DNA of 64,000 nucleotides from Streptomyces chrestomyceticus JCM 4735 (GCF_003865135.1 NZ_BHZC01000001.1:1116001-1180000); one strand, 5' to 3'. Positions 16,365-26,074 are shown, counted from the first letter of the stretch. The notes: a model not told the origin generated them from the sequence alone. Numbers and translations are program-made.

Positions 16365-16997
16365 ATGGACGACGACGCCACCAAGGCTCCCGAGGACACC
16401 GTTCAGGCGCACGACGTACGGGAGTTCTTCGGTTCCCGGGCGCACGACTGGGACGCGCGGTTCCCCGACGACGGTCCCGCCTACCAGGCCGGTGTCGCGG
16501 CGCTGGAGCTGCGCACGGGAGACCGCGTGCTGGACGCGGGCTGCGGTACGGGGCGGGCGCTGCCTGCCCTGCGGGCCGCCGTGGGGGCGGACGGTACGGT
16601 GCTGGGCGCCGACCTGACTCCCGAGATGCTCGCGGCGGCCGTACGGGCCGGACGCGCGCGCCTGGCGCCCCTGCTGCCCGCCGACGTGCAGCGGCTCCCG
16701 CTGCCGGATGCCGCGCTCGACGCGGTCTTCGCCGCCGGACTGCTGTCCCATCTGGCCGACCCCGGGACGGGGCTCGCGGAACTCGCCAGGGTCGTACGGC
16801 CCGGAGGCCGGCTCGCCCTGTTCCACCCGGTCGGGCGGGCCGCGCTGGCCGCGCGGAAGGGCCGTCCGCTCACGCCCGGCGACGTACGGGCCGAGCCCAA
16901 CCTGCGGCCGCTGCTGACGCGTGCCGGCTGGGACCTGGTGCGGTACGTGGACGAGGACGCCCGCTACCTGGCGCTGGCGGTGCGTCAGGGAGCCTGA
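16365..16997 (+). CDS. Class I SAM-dependent methyltransferase
   Basis: 210 residues with the UbiE/Methyltransf_11 layout: motif I VLDAGCGTGRALPAL (~residues 54-68), acidic VLGADLTPEM, then LPLPDAALDAVFAAGLLSHLADP and VVRPGGRLALFHP. Substrate unknown. Its 3' end overlaps the convergent gene at 16985 by 13 bp. Confidence 0.85.
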   Translation: MDDDATKAPEDTVQAHDVREFFGSRAHDWDARFPDDGPAYQAGVAALELRTGDRVLDAGCGTGRALPALRAAVGADGTVLGADLTPEMLAAAVRAGRARLAPLLPADVQRLPLPDAALDAVFAAGLLSHLADPGTGLAELARVVRPGGRLALFHPVGRAALAARKGRPLTPGDVRAEPNLRPLLTRAGWDLVRYVDEDARYLALAVRQGA

Positions 16998-17749
16998 GAC
17001 GCAGCCAGGGCCCTGGGCCAGGCGTCCGGGGCGCGGTAGTGGTTCTGGTGGCCGGCCGTGAGGACGGCGCGCAGCGGGGCCAGGTGCTCGGTGGCGGCCG
17101 GCAGGTCCAACTGGTCCAGGAGGGCGAGGGCGGCACCGGGTTCGAGATCACCGTACAGGTCGTGGTAGCTGCCGAGGAGGCCGCGGAACAGCGCGGGGTG
17201 GAGCTGCGGGACCGTCGCGGCGGCCCGGTACGCGGTGTGCTTCACCGGCCAGGGCACGGGGCCCGAGACGCCGAGGACCCGGGTGGCGCGACGGAGCAGG
17301 GCGTCCCGTGCCGTACGGTCCGGCGCGCCCTCCACGGCGTCGCCCAGCACCTCGGCGAACGCCTCCTCCGCGGTGGCCCGGTCCTCGAACCAGTCCACCC
17401 AGAGGGAATAGACGAGGGCTTCGGGCTCTTCCGGCGCTTCCAGCCACCGGCGGCAGGCGTCCCAGAACAGGTCCGCCCGCAACGGGTGCCGCTCGTCGCG
17501 TACGGCGAAGCGGAGTTCGCAGGTGACCCAGTAATCGTCCAGCAGGTCCAGGAGGCCGAACCCGAGCCGCAGGCGGGCGGGCGCGTCCAGGCGGCTGTCG
17601 GACAGCGCCTCGTCCGCCCACGCGTGCGCCACCTGTTTCGGTGTCAGCACCTCGCCCGGCGACCGCCGGTCGCGCCACGCGTCCGCCGTCCGGGTGACAC
17701 CGTGCTCGGCCAGCCACTGTCGGGCGTACTCGCGGTCTTTCTCGGTCAC
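16985..17749 (-). CDS. Conserved hypothetical protein
   Basis: 254 residues, mostly helical by composition, rich in Trp, Leu and Ala, with no motif I can name. Third-position G/C bias and the absence of shifts support coding. The segments RSPGEVLTPKQVAHAWADEAL and PVPWPVKHTAYRAAATVPQL are the most distinctive parts (partly quoted). Convergent with the methyltransferase, overlapping by 13 bp. Confidence 0.6.
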   Translation of the reverse strand: MTEKDREYARQWLAEHGVTRTADAWRDRRSPGEVLTPKQVAHAWADEALSDSRLDAPARLRLGFGLLDLLDDYWVTCELRFAVRDERHPLRADLFWDACRRWLEAPEEPEALVYSLWVDWFEDRATAEEAFAEVLGDAVEGAPDRTARDALLRRATRVLGVSGPVPWPVKHTAYRAAATVPQLHPALFRGLLGSYHDLYGDLEPGAALALLDQLDLPAATEHLAPLRAVLTAGHQNHYRAPDAWPRALAASQAP

Positions 17750-17816
17750 CGCTCAAGTATGACGCCGGAACGAACAGAGACGATCACGGTGAAGACCTTT
17801 CCGGCCGTCGGGCGTC

Positions 17817-18692
17817 TCAGTGCGGTACGGGGCAGCCTCCCGAGGGCCGGCCCTGGGGGAAGGTGCCGAGGTCGGCGATGGTGAAGCCGTTCGGATACCC
17901 CTTGATCTCCGGGTTCTGGCGGGCGTAGTGCGGGCGCCGGCGCGGCGGCAGCAGCCGTACGGACTTGGCGCGCAGCCGCAGCGCGCCGCGCACCGCGGCG
18001 CGGACGGCCGGCCTGGGACGCTCGTAGCGGAAGGCGTTCAGCAGGGCGTCGTCCAGCAGCGCCATGCTCGCGCCGCGCACCACCGGGGCCAGCGGGCCGT
18101 ACCAGCCCGCCATCAGGCCGAGCGTGGCGTCCGAGACCCGGCGCCCGCCTTCGTCCCAGCCGAAATGCGCGTGCTCGTAATCGTCCAGGCAGCGTTCGAA
18201 CTCCTGGAAGTCCCGCGGGATGCCGTTGATGCCCATATGGCGCCCGAGGGTGCGGTAGTAGACGGCCGAGGCGTGCTTTTCGTGCTCGCTCATCCGCCGC
18301 CAGCCGAACTGGTCGAGCCAGCGCTTGGGAACCACCACGAAGGTGCACAGCACGTACCGCATGTCGTCGTTGCTGATGTCGTAACCGCGGTGCATCTGGT
18401 TGATGCGGCGGATCGCGGTCCGGCCGTCCTCGCTGTCGAAGCCGTGCTCCATCACCGCGTCCAGGAGGAGCGCGGTGTCGTCGTAGCGCTTCTGCGTACG
18501 GTCCGTCAGCTCGGCGGTTTCGGCCAGCAGCCGGCCGATGCTGGGAACGGCGTAGGTGCGGTAGAGCGCAAGCTCCAGGGCGCGCGCGACGTCCCACGGG
18601 AATTCGTACGTCGTGGTGATGCGGTGGATACGCAGAAAGTCCCGTTCCGGGTCCAGCCGCTGAATCTCCTTGAGCCAGTCGTACCGCCGCAC
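17817..18692 (-). CDS. Oxygenase MpaB-family protein (DUF2236)
   Basis: About 291 residues. Family features: RRYDWLKEIQRLDPERDF at the start, HRITTTYEFPWDVARALELALYRTYAVP, KRYDDTALLLDAV and MHRGYDISNDDMRYVLCTFVV (the last partly quoted). These include the histidine and arginine residues that bind haem-type iron in latex-clearing-protein/MpaB relatives. It would oxidise a hydrophobic substrate; which one is unknown. Start chosen as GTG 18692, behind AAAGGGCGGG. A longer version from ATG 18746 overlaps the divergent gene and adds a Cys-containing leader. Confidence 0.8.
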   Translation of the reverse strand: MRRYDWLKEIQRLDPERDFLRIHRITTTYEFPWDVARALELALYRTYAVPSIGRLLAETAELTDRTQKRYDDTALLLDAVMEHGFDSEDGRTAIRRINQMHRGYDISNDDMRYVLCTFVVVPKRWLDQFGWRRMSEHEKHASAVYYRTLGRHMGINGIPRDFQEFERCLDDYEHAHFGWDEGGRRVSDATLGLMAGWYGPLAPVVRGASMALLDDALLNAFRYERPRPAVRAAVRGALRLRAKSVRLLPPRRRPHYARQNPEIKGYPNGFTIADLGTFPQGRPSGGCPVPH

Positions 18693-18784
18693 CGAGTACC
18701 CGCCCTTTCGTCGTCGGAGTTCCCATCGTAAGCATGACGGGCACACTGGAACGACCGGAACGGGAACCGGGAATGGGGGACACG

Positions 18785-19123
18785 ATGACCGGATTCTTGC
18801 GTGAAATCTCCGAATTGTTCCGCGACCTACGGGACTTCTTCACCCGTCTCCGCACTGCGCCGCACCGGCGGGGCAGCGAGGAGCCCCGGGCCCCCGGGAC
18901 GAAGCGACGGCACAACATCTTCGAGGCCGCGGCGGCCCATGTGGCGGCGTGCGCCGAGGACGACGACGAGCGCAGCGCCGAGACGGCGGAATGGGTCTCC
19001 CCCGAGGCGCTCGCCTTCGGCATCAACGAGCTGGCCTGCCGGGCGGTGATCGCGCTCGCCCGGGAGCGCAGGGAGTCACCGCAGACGGTGGCCCGTGATC
19101 TGCTCAATCTGCCGGTGGCTTGA
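18785..19123 (+). CDS. Small conserved hypothetical protein
   Basis: 112 residues: an amphipathic N-terminal helix (GFLREISELFRDLRDFFTRL), a charged linker, then a helical C-terminal part ending ARDLLNLPVA. Function unknown. I chose ATG 18785 because GGGGGA precedes it; in-frame ATGs at 18773 and 18734 would lengthen it slightly. Divergent from the MpaB-type gene. Confidence 0.55.
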   Translation: MTGFLREISELFRDLRDFFTRLRTAPHRRGSEEPRAPGTKRRHNIFEAAAAHVAACAEDDDERSAETAEWVSPEALAFGINELACRAVIALARERRESPQTVARDLLNLPVA

Positions 19124-19382
19124 GGGGCCGGGGCCGAGCTGCGGAGGGCCGCTCTGCGGGCGCCGGTGGCGTGGACCGGAACACCCGGGGCCCGGAACAC
19201 GGGCCGGAAACGTCCGGGGCGGTGGTGTACGACTGGTGACAATCCGCTGCCCGGCCAACTAGGGTGCGCCGACGACTGATCGGAACGATCGGGCCGGTTC
19301 CGGTCCGGCGCGGGCGGGCCCGGGGACCGGGCCGGAGGCGGCGGGCCGGGCGGGTCGGAGCGCATCGGATGGGGAGGCCCGG

Positions 19383-20210
19383 GTGTCGACCGAGAACGCC
19401 GGTACGTCCACGGCCGGAAACGCCGGCGGAGCCACACCCGAGAGCGCCGACGAGGACCAGTTGCTCGTCCTGACGGCCCTGTTGCTGACGCCCGCGCAGT
19501 TCCCGAGCGTGCTCGGCGACGACTATCCGGAGGTGTGCGCCGGGCTCGGCCTCGCGCCGTACGAGCAGGGGTACGGCCTGGTCCTCGGGCAGGACGGGAC
19601 GGGTGCCCGCTGGACCGTGGTGACGGACGACGTCTCGCTCGTCGCGTGCGCCGTCGCGGCCTGGGACTGCGGGATGGAGTACGACCTCTCCCCCGGCGAG
19701 GACAGCATGGTCGAAGCGCTGCCCGGCTGGCCGATCGCACTCGCCGTCGCGGCGCCGGGGGTGCCCGCGCCGCACGACCCGGAACCGGAGGAGGGCGGTC
19801 CGGCCGTACTCAGGCCGCCGGACGCCGCACAGTGGGGCCCCGCGCAACGCCGGATGGGCGCGGACGAGATCGCGCTCCAGTGGGCGGCGTGGCGGGAACA
19901 GGTCGAGGGCGAGGTCACGTTCGTCGATCCGGGGGCCCGGCCGCACACCGGGGTGCAGCGGGCGCTGGCCGAGGCGCGGGGTTATGTGGCCGATCCGCCA
20001 CCGCCGGGGCGCGTCCGCTCGTCGTTCGCCGCCGACGAGGCCCGTACGCTCCGCGTGGACGGGCCGGGCTGGAGCATGGTGGCCCGCACCGACGACATCG
20101 CGTTCGTCCTCCTGGACGAGCAGCCCGGCGAGATACTGCCGGTGGGACGTGGGCCCGAGCTGCCGGGACTGCTGCAGGCGCTGGAAGCGCTGGCGGTCCG
20201 GCCGGCTTGA
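19383..20210 (+). CDS. Conserved hypothetical protein, acidic
   Basis: 275 residues, acidic, no signal peptide or membrane segment. The N-terminal ~25 residues are low complexity; the body contains PSVLGDDYPEVCAGLGLAPYEQG and a C-terminal domain with DGPGWSMVARTDDIAFVLLDEQ (partly quoted). It resembles Streptomyces proteins of unknown function encoded singly. GTG start at 19383. No neighbours on the same strand within 250 bp. Confidence 0.6.
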   Translation: MSTENAGTSTAGNAGGATPESADEDQLLVLTALLLTPAQFPSVLGDDYPEVCAGLGLAPYEQGYGLVLGQDGTGARWTVVTDDVSLVACAVAAWDCGMEYDLSPGEDSMVEALPGWPIALAVAAPGVPAPHDPEPEEGGPAVLRPPDAAQWGPAQRRMGADEIALQWAAWREQVEGEVTFVDPGARPHTGVQRALAEARGYVADPPPPGRVRSSFAADEARTLRVDGPGWSMVARTDDIAFVLLDEQPGEILPVGRGPELPGLLQALEALAVRPA

Positions 20211-20229
20211 CGGTTCGGCCGGCGCGGGG

Positions 20230-20360
20230 GTTCGACCGGCTAGCTGTATATACCCCGCCTTGAGGGTCCGCTCGGCTCGGCGCTCCGACCGGCTTCAGAG
20301 CCCCGGTCGGCTCGAGGATTCGGCCGGCTTGAGGCTCCGTTCGGCTTGTCGGTCCGGCCG
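20230..20360. repeat. Degenerate tandem repeat, ~17-18-bp period
   Basis: CGGCT recurs at 20237, 20273, 20290, 20308, 20325 and 20342, i.e. spacings of 36, 17, 18, 17 and 17. It is embedded in a loose unit resembling TCCGGCCGGCTTGAG. It lies between two convergent genes and contains no credible reading frame. Confidence 0.7.
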
Positions 20361-20488
20361 GCCACCGGTCCGTTCTGATCCGTGGCGGCGCCCCACCCGT
20401 GAGCCGTCCGCCCACGGGTCCGCTGACGGGGACGTCGTCGCGGCCCGGCCGGCTCACACCGCCGGACGTCCGGGCACCGGCCACCCGG

Positions 20489-20671
20489 TCAGCGCCCTAT
20501 CTCCTTGCGGGTCACACGGCGCAGCCTGCGCCGCTGCGAGGGATCCAGCGTCAGATACGCCACGGCCGGCACACCGACCATGACCAGCACCGCCGCCCAG
20601 AACGGCAGCAGCCACAGCAGGATCACTCCCGCCGCCACGCCGCCGATGGCGACCTTTGCGTTCGTGGACAT
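20489..20671 (-). CDS. Small membrane protein
   Basis: 60 residues: short polar N-terminus, two adjacent hydrophobic segments (VAIGGVAAGVILLWLLPFW and AVLVMVGVPAVAYL) and a basic tail RRRLRRVTRKEIGR. A typical small integral-membrane protein of unknown role. GAAGG precedes the ATG. Confidence 0.6.
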   Translation of the reverse strand: MSTNAKVAIGGVAAGVILLWLLPFWAAVLVMVGVPAVAYLTLDPSQRRRLRRVTRKEIGR

Positions 20672-20860
20672 CCTTCACGTCCCTTCCGCGGCGGTTGCCG
20701 CGCTCGCTGTACCCCATTGAACGCCTTTTCGGCCCCACGGGTTCCCTCCGCGCCGACAGCCTGCCGGGCCACCGCGGGAGGCGGTCGGCACCACCCCCGG
20801 TCGTGCTGTACCCTCGGGCGCTCCGGTCGCCAGTAGTCAAACTTGAGGAGCTTGCTGCAC

Positions 20861-23800
20861 GTGGCACTTCTTCCCCCGGCCTCTCCCCCTGCTCTTCCTC
20901 CGGCACCCTCCGCACCACCGTCCGCCCTCGCGCGCTGTGCGGCGGTCTTCCTGCCCGCCGACCCGGCCCGTACGGGGCGGGTCGCTTTCTGGCGTGCGGA
21001 CGGCACGGCAGGCGACGAAGGGGCCGGGTGGCCGACGCAGTCACTGACCGTCGCCTGGGACACGGGCGGGAACGGGCACGGTGACAGCATCCAGCTCATC
21101 GACGTCCCGGCCGTCGTGCTGCCCGTCGCCGACGCCCTCCCCGTCCTGACCCGCGCCCGTACGTCCCGTACGTCCGACCCGGCCGCGGCCTTCTGGGGCA
21201 CCGCCGCCGTACTGGCGCTGCAACTCGTCGCCCGCGGCCGCCTGCTGCCCGGAGTGAGCCGTTCCGGTCACGACGCGTGGCGGGTGGGCCCGCTCGACCC
21301 CGCCGATGTCGAGCGGCTGCGCGGACTGGCGGCTGCCCTGCCGCCGCAGGCGCACGCCGTCCCGCTCTCCAGCACCGTCGGCCCCGGCTCCGGCCCCGTA
21401 CTGCTGCCGGATCCGGAGCGCCTGGTACGCGACTTCCTGGACGCGGTGGCGGACACCCTGCCCCGTTCCCCCGCCGCCGCCCTGGTCACCGGCGGTCCGG
21501 CGTTCGCCGCACCCGAACCGCAGCACATCCCCGAACAGCGCGACTGGGCCGCCGATGTGGCGGCCGGGCACGACGCCGGTGTACGGCTCTCTCTGCGTGT
21601 CGAGATCGCCGGGCTGCCTGGATCGGACACGGGCCGGGCAGGGGCCGCCGGCACCGGCCGCGCCGGCTTCACCGCCGTTCTCCAACTGCACGACCCCACC
21701 GACCCGGCGCTGGTCGCCGACGCCGCCGAAGTGTGGGCGGGCGACTCCCCCACCGGGCAAGCGTTCGGCCCGCGGGCCCGGATGGACACCCTGCTCACGC
21801 TGCGCCGCGCCGCCGCTGCCTGGGCGCCGCTCACGCCCCTGCTGTCCGCCGCTGTGCCGGACGCGGTGGACCTCGCGGACGAGGAGATCGCCGAGCTGCT
21901 CGGCCCGGCCTCACGTGCGCTGGCCGCCGCCGGCGTGCAGGTGCACTGGCCACGGGACCTGGTACGCGGGCTCACCACCCGGGCCGTGGTGGGGCCGTCC
22001 GACCAGGACGGTGCGCCGCAGCCCACGCAAGCGGGCCGGGACGACGACGCTCCCGGTCAGGACCGCGCCGCGTCCGGCATGCCGTCCTTCCTCTCGGCCG
22101 ACGCGCTGCTCTCGTTCGGCTGGCGCTTCGCCGTCGGGGACCAGGAGATCAGCAGGGCGGAGCTGGACCGGCTGGCCGAGGCGGGGCGACCGCTCGTACG
22201 GCTGCGTGACCAGTGGGTGCTCGTCGACCCCGAGGCGCTGCGGGCGGCCCGCGACCGCCAGGACCGCAAGGTGACGCCCATCGACGCGCTCGGTGCGGCG
22301 CTCACCGGCACCGCGGAGTCCGGGGACGGCGAACGGGTGGAAGTGCAGGCGTCCGGCTGGCTGGCCCGCCTCCGCGACCGGCTCACCGCCCCGGACACCG
22401 CCGTACCGGGTACGTCCGTATCAGGTACGTCCGTACCGGAAGCCGCAACTCCAGACCTCACCGCTCCAGACACCCCCACCACCCCGGACACCGACTTCGC
22501 CCCACCCATAGCCCAGCCCCCCGCCCTGACCGCCACCCTCCGCGACTACCAACTGCGCGGCCTCGACTGGCTGCACCGCATGACCTCCCTCGGTCTCGGC
22601 GGCTGTCTCGCCGACGACATGGGCCTGGGCAAGACCGTCACCCTCATCGCCCTGCATCTGCATCGGCAGAGCGACCCCGCCTCCGCCGGGCCCACGCTCG
22701 TCGTCTGCCCGGCGTCCCTGATGGGCAACTGGCAGCGCGAGATCGAGAAGTTCGCGCCCGGCACTCCGGTGCGCCGCTTCCACGCGGACCGGCGCAGTCT
22801 CGCCGGCCTGGAGGACGGCGCGTTCGTGCTCACCACGTACGGCACGATGCGGCTGGACGCGGCGAAGCTCGCGACGACCCGCTGGGGGCTGGTCGTCGCC
22901 GACGAGGCGCAGCACGTGAAGAATCCGTTCTCGGCGACGGCCAAGGCGCTGCGCCGCCTTCCCTCGGGCGCCCGGGTGGCGCTCACCGGCACGCCGGTCG
23001 AGAACAACCTGTCCGAACTGTGGGCCGTACTGGACTGGACCACGCCGGGTCTGCTGGGCCCGCTGGGCCGCTTCCGTGAGCGTTACGCCATGGCCGTCGA
23101 GGGCGGCACCGACCCGGCTGCCGCCGAGCGGCTAGCCCGGCTCGTGCGCCCCTTCATGCTGCGCCGCCGCAAGTCCGACCCGGGCATCGCGCCCGAGTTG
23201 CCGCCGAAGACGGAGACCGACCGGGCGGTGGCGCTGACCAGGGAACAAGCCGCTCTGTACGAGGCGGTGGTGCGCGAAGGGCTCGCCGAGGTCGCGGCGG
23301 CCGACGGCCTCGCGCGGCGCGGCCTGGTCGTCAAGCTGCTGACCTCGCTCAAGCAGGTCTGCAACCACCCGGCGCAGTTCCTCAAGGAGGAGCGGCCGCT
23401 GATCGCGGGCCGCTCCGGGAAGCTGGAGCTGCTGGACGAGCTGCTGGAGACGATTCTCGCCGAGGACGCGGGGGTGCTGGTGTTCACGCAGTACGTGCGG
23501 ATGGCGCGGCTGCTCGAAACGCACTTGGCGGGGCGCGGCGTGCCCACGCAACTGCTGCACGGCGGCACGCCGGTCGCGCGGCGCGAGGAGATGGTGCGCC
23601 GCTTCCAGGACGGCGCCGTGCCGGTGTTCCTGCTGTCGTTGAAGGCGGCGGGCACGGGGCTGAACCTGACCAGGGCCGCGCATGTCGTGCACTACGACCG
23701 CTGGTGGAATCCGGCGGTCGAGGCGCAGGCCACCGACCGCGCGTACCGCATCGGCCAGACCCGGCCGGTGCAGGTCCACCGGATGATCACCGAGGGCACG

Positions 23801-23941
23801 GTCGAGGACCGGATCGCCGGTCTGCTCGCGCGCAAACAGCGGCTGGCGGACGCGGTGCTCGGTTCCGGCGAGGCCGCGCTGACCGAACTCACCGACGCCG
23901 AGCTGGCGGACCTGGTGGCGCTGCGAGGGAGCGAGCGATGA
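20861..23941 (+). CDS. SNF2-family DNA helicase/ATPase
   Basis: About 1026 residues. The N-terminal half is the SNF2-associated region of bacterial Rad54/HepA-like proteins. The motor follows: motif I DDMGLGKTVT (~residue 585), motif II DEAQHVKN (~680), motif III TGTPVENN, motif V AAGTGLNLT and motif VI DRAYRIGQ (~960). These ATPases move along double-stranded DNA or displace bound protein. I chose GTG 20861, ten bases after GAGGAG; TTG 20852 is an alternative. The stop overlaps the ATG of the SWIM gene (ATGA), so both are translationally coupled. Confidence 0.88.
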   Translation: MALLPPASPPALPPAPSAPPSALARCAAVFLPADPARTGRVAFWRADGTAGDEGAGWPTQSLTVAWDTGGNGHGDSIQLIDVPAVVLPVADALPVLTRARTSRTSDPAAAFWGTAAVLALQLVARGRLLPGVSRSGHDAWRVGPLDPADVERLRGLAAALPPQAHAVPLSSTVGPGSGPVLLPDPERLVRDFLDAVADTLPRSPAAALVTGGPAFAAPEPQHIPEQRDWAADVAAGHDAGVRLSLRVEIAGLPGSDTGRAGAAGTGRAGFTAVLQLHDPTDPALVADAAEVWAGDSPTGQAFGPRARMDTLLTLRRAAAAWAPLTPLLSAAVPDAVDLADEEIAELLGPASRALAAAGVQVHWPRDLVRGLTTRAVVGPSDQDGAPQPTQAGRDDDAPGQDRAASGMPSFLSADALLSFGWRFAVGDQEISRAELDRLAEAGRPLVRLRDQWVLVDPEALRAARDRQDRKVTPIDALGAALTGTAESGDGERVEVQASGWLARLRDRLTAPDTAVPGTSVSGTSVPEAATPDLTAPDTPTTPDTDFAPPIAQPPALTATLRDYQLRGLDWLHRMTSLGLGGCLADDMGLGKTVTLIALHLHRQSDPASAGPTLVVCPASLMGNWQREIEKFAPGTPVRRFHADRRSLAGLEDGAFVLTTYGTMRLDAAKLATTRWGLVVADEAQHVKNPFSATAKALRRLPSGARVALTGTPVENNLSELWAVLDWTTPGLLGPLGRFRERYAMAVEGGTDPAAAERLARLVRPFMLRRRKSDPGIAPELPPKTETDRAVALTREQAALYEAVVREGLAEVAAADGLARRGLVVKLLTSLKQVCNHPAQFLKEERPLIAGRSGKLELLDELLETILAEDAGVLVFTQYVRMARLLETHLAGRGVPTQLLHGGTPVARREEMVRRFQDGAVPVFLLSLKAAGTGLNLTRAAHVVHYDRWWNPAVEAQATDRAYRIGQTRPVQVHRMITEGTVEDRIAGLLARKQRLADAVLGSGEAALTELTDAELADLVALRGSER

Positions 23942-25296
23942 GGAACCTGTACGAGGACGCCGGGGAAGCTCGCCCGGAACCTTCCGGGGACACGCGCCTG
24001 CCGGGGCCGGGCAGGGAGCGTACCTTCGCCGCCCTGCCCCCGGCGCACGGCCGTGGCTTCGCGCGGACCTGGTGGGGCCTGGCCTGGTTGCAGGCACTGG
24101 CGGACAGCGCGTTGGACAGCCAGCAGGTCAAGCAGGGGCGCCGGCACGCGCGGGCGGGGGCGGTGGGTGCGGTTTCCGTGCGGCCGGGCCGGATCACGGC
24201 GGTCGTCAAGGACCGTGCCGGTACGCCGTGCCGTTGCGACGTGCTGCTCCAGGAGTTGAGCGAGGCGGACTGGGACCGCTTCCTGGACCTGGTCGCGGAC
24301 CGTGCCGGGCACATCGCGGCGCTGCTGGACCACGACATGCCGCCGCACCTGGTGGAGGACGCGGCCGCCGCCGGCATCGAACTGCTCCCGGGCATCGGTG
24401 ACCTGGAGGCGGAGTGCGACTGCGGGGCGTGGGACCACTGTTCCCACACTGCCGCGCTCTGCCACCAGACGGCCCGCCTGCTGGACGAGGACCCCTTCGT
24501 GCTGCTGCTGATGCGCGGACGGAGCGAGCAGGAACTGTTGGAGGACCTTCAGGCCCGCACCGCCATGCGCGCGCGGGAAGTCACTGAGCAACTCGCGTCC
24601 AGTGCGGGTGCGGTGGAACCGGCGGCGGAGGGCATACCGGCGGCGGAGGCGTACGCCGCGCGCGACATCCTGCCGCCGCTGCCCGCACCCCCGCCCGCCG
24701 TGGACGAGCCGGGCGCCGCTCCGGTCCTCGGAGGAGGGACGGACCCGGCGCCCGGAGTGGACGTATCAGCGCTGGAGTTCCTGGCGGGTGACACGGCGGC
24801 GCGCGCCCAGCGGCTGCTGGCCGACGCGCTGGCCCCCGGCCATGCCGATGCGCCACCGCACGCAGCGCTGACCCTCGCGCAGGACGCCGTACGTCTGGCA
24901 GCGCGCGAACCCGACGCCCGGATCGTCGCGCGACTGGCGTCCGGCTCCGGGCGTACGGCCAGAGCGCTCTCCCTGGCCGTACGGGCGTGGGAGTACGGCG
25001 GTGTACCGGCGCTCGCCGTACTGGAGGAGGAGTGGACACCGGAACCGGCGGCCCTGGCCCGCGCGACGGCGCAGCTTGCCGACGCCTGGGAGGCGGACGA
25101 ACCGCCACCACAGCTCCGCCAGGACCGCAACCGCTGGACCGTGGCCGGCGGCGGCGCCCAGCTCCGAATTGGGCGTGACGGGCGGTGGTGGCCGTACGTG
25201 AAGGAGCGCGGGCAGTGGGCACCCGCAGGCCCTGCGGCCGAGGATCCCGCGGCCGCTCTCGCCGCGGTGCGCGGTGGCGGGGAGGAGGCCGGGTAG
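23938..25296 (+). CDS. SWIM zinc-finger protein paired with SNF2 helicase
   Basis: 452 residues. The SWIM motif CxCx(n)CxH is visible as C160, C162, C168 and H170. A tryptophan-rich N-terminal segment (RTWWGLAWLQAL) and a long Ala/Pro-rich C-terminal half surround it. SWIM domains bind DNA or protein and commonly accompany SNF2 ATPases; here the genes overlap by four bases. It probably directs or regulates the helicase. Apart from SWIM no catalytic motif is seen. Confidence 0.82.
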   Translation: MRNLYEDAGEARPEPSGDTRLPGPGRERTFAALPPAHGRGFARTWWGLAWLQALADSALDSQQVKQGRRHARAGAVGAVSVRPGRITAVVKDRAGTPCRCDVLLQELSEADWDRFLDLVADRAGHIAALLDHDMPPHLVEDAAAAGIELLPGIGDLEAECDCGAWDHCSHTAALCHQTARLLDEDPFVLLLMRGRSEQELLEDLQARTAMRAREVTEQLASSAGAVEPAAEGIPAAEAYAARDILPPLPAPPPAVDEPGAAPVLGGGTDPAPGVDVSALEFLAGDTAARAQRLLADALAPGHADAPPHAALTLAQDAVRLAAREPDARIVARLASGSGRTARALSLAVRAWEYGGVPALAVLEEEWTPEPAALARATAQLADAWEADEPPPQLRQDRNRWTVAGGGAQLRIGRDGRWWPYVKERGQWAPAGPAAEDPAAALAAVRGGGEEAG

Positions 25297-25427
25297 CCGA
25301 CGGGGCGGCGCATGAGCCGCCACGTGTGCCGTGCGGGCTGACTGCCCGTGCGGCACGGCGCTACCCTGCTCGGCGTCAGAGGCCGGTGCGCGGACCGCCG
25401 GCCCGGCGGTGCGGGATCGGAGGGACC

Positions 25428-25814
25428 ATGCCTGCGGTGAGCCCCCTGGACGTTCTCGAACAGCGGTGCGCCGCGGTCACGGCGCAGGACGCGGACGCCT
25501 TCGCGGACCTGTTCGCGCCGGACGGCGTGATCGAGCTGCCGTTCGCGGGCCCGGACGTCCCCGACCGCATCGAGGGCCGGGAGGCGATCCGTGTGTTCGC
25601 CCGGGCGGCGATGTCCGCCCTGCGCGTCGACGTGCTCCGGACGCTGGCCGTCCACCGCACCGAGGACCCGGAGGTCGTCGTCGCGGAGACGCTCGCCAAG
25701 GGCGTGGGGCGCGGCGACGCGTTCGAGGGCCGCTCGGTGCAGCTCTTCCGCATCCGGGACGGCAGAATCCTGCTGTTCCGCGACTACACCGGGCCGTTGC
25801 GCAAGCCTTCCTGA
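25428..25814 (+). CDS. SnoaL/NTF2-like protein
   Basis: 128 residues with the NTF2-like cone fold pattern: LEQRCAAVTAQDADAFADLF, APDGVIELPFAG, RIEGREAIRVFARAA and the closing VQLFRIRDGRILLFRDYTGP. Members are small hydrolases, isomerases or binding proteins; no catalytic pair can be assigned. Start ATG 25428 follows GGAGGG. Confidence 0.75.
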   Translation: MPAVSPLDVLEQRCAAVTAQDADAFADLFAPDGVIELPFAGPDVPDRIEGREAIRVFARAAMSALRVDVLRTLAVHRTEDPEVVVAETLAKGVGRGDAFEGRSVQLFRIRDGRILLFRDYTGPLRKPS

Positions 25815-25840
25815 CCCTCGCCCGTGGCCGGCCCGTGTAC

Positions 25841-26074
25841 CTACACGCCCCAGATACGGGCGATGAAGAAGGCAGCCACAAGGACGACCACGACGGCGAG
25901 CGCCAGCACCGGTCCCTTGGACCAGCCGCGGGTCGGGTTGTGGGTCTCCAGGGGCCCGGCGTCCGGGGTGCTGCCCTCGGCGGGCGGTGTCTCGCCCGGC
26001 GGGACCCCGCCGCCCGGCTCCAGTCCGGCGGTGCGCTCCGGTACCGGGTCCGGGTTCTTCGGTGCATCGTTCAT
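25841..26074 (-). CDS. DUF6480-family small membrane protein
   Basis: 77 residues: proline-rich soluble N-terminus containing GLEPGGGVPPGETPPAEGST, then HNPTRGW and one C-terminal membrane helix (VLALAVVVVLVAAFFIA). This matches the Streptomyces DUF6480 family, whose role is unknown. Confidence 0.75.
   Translation of the reverse strand: MNDAPKNPDPVPERTAGLEPGGGVPPGETPPAEGSTPDAGPLETHNPTRGWSKGPVLALAVVVVLVAAFFIARIWGV

Noticed and set aside
17746..19740. Minus-strand frame of 664 codons overlapping the MpaB-type gene and its divergent neighbours
   Set aside because: Arg/Ser/Pro-rich shadow of several supported genes.
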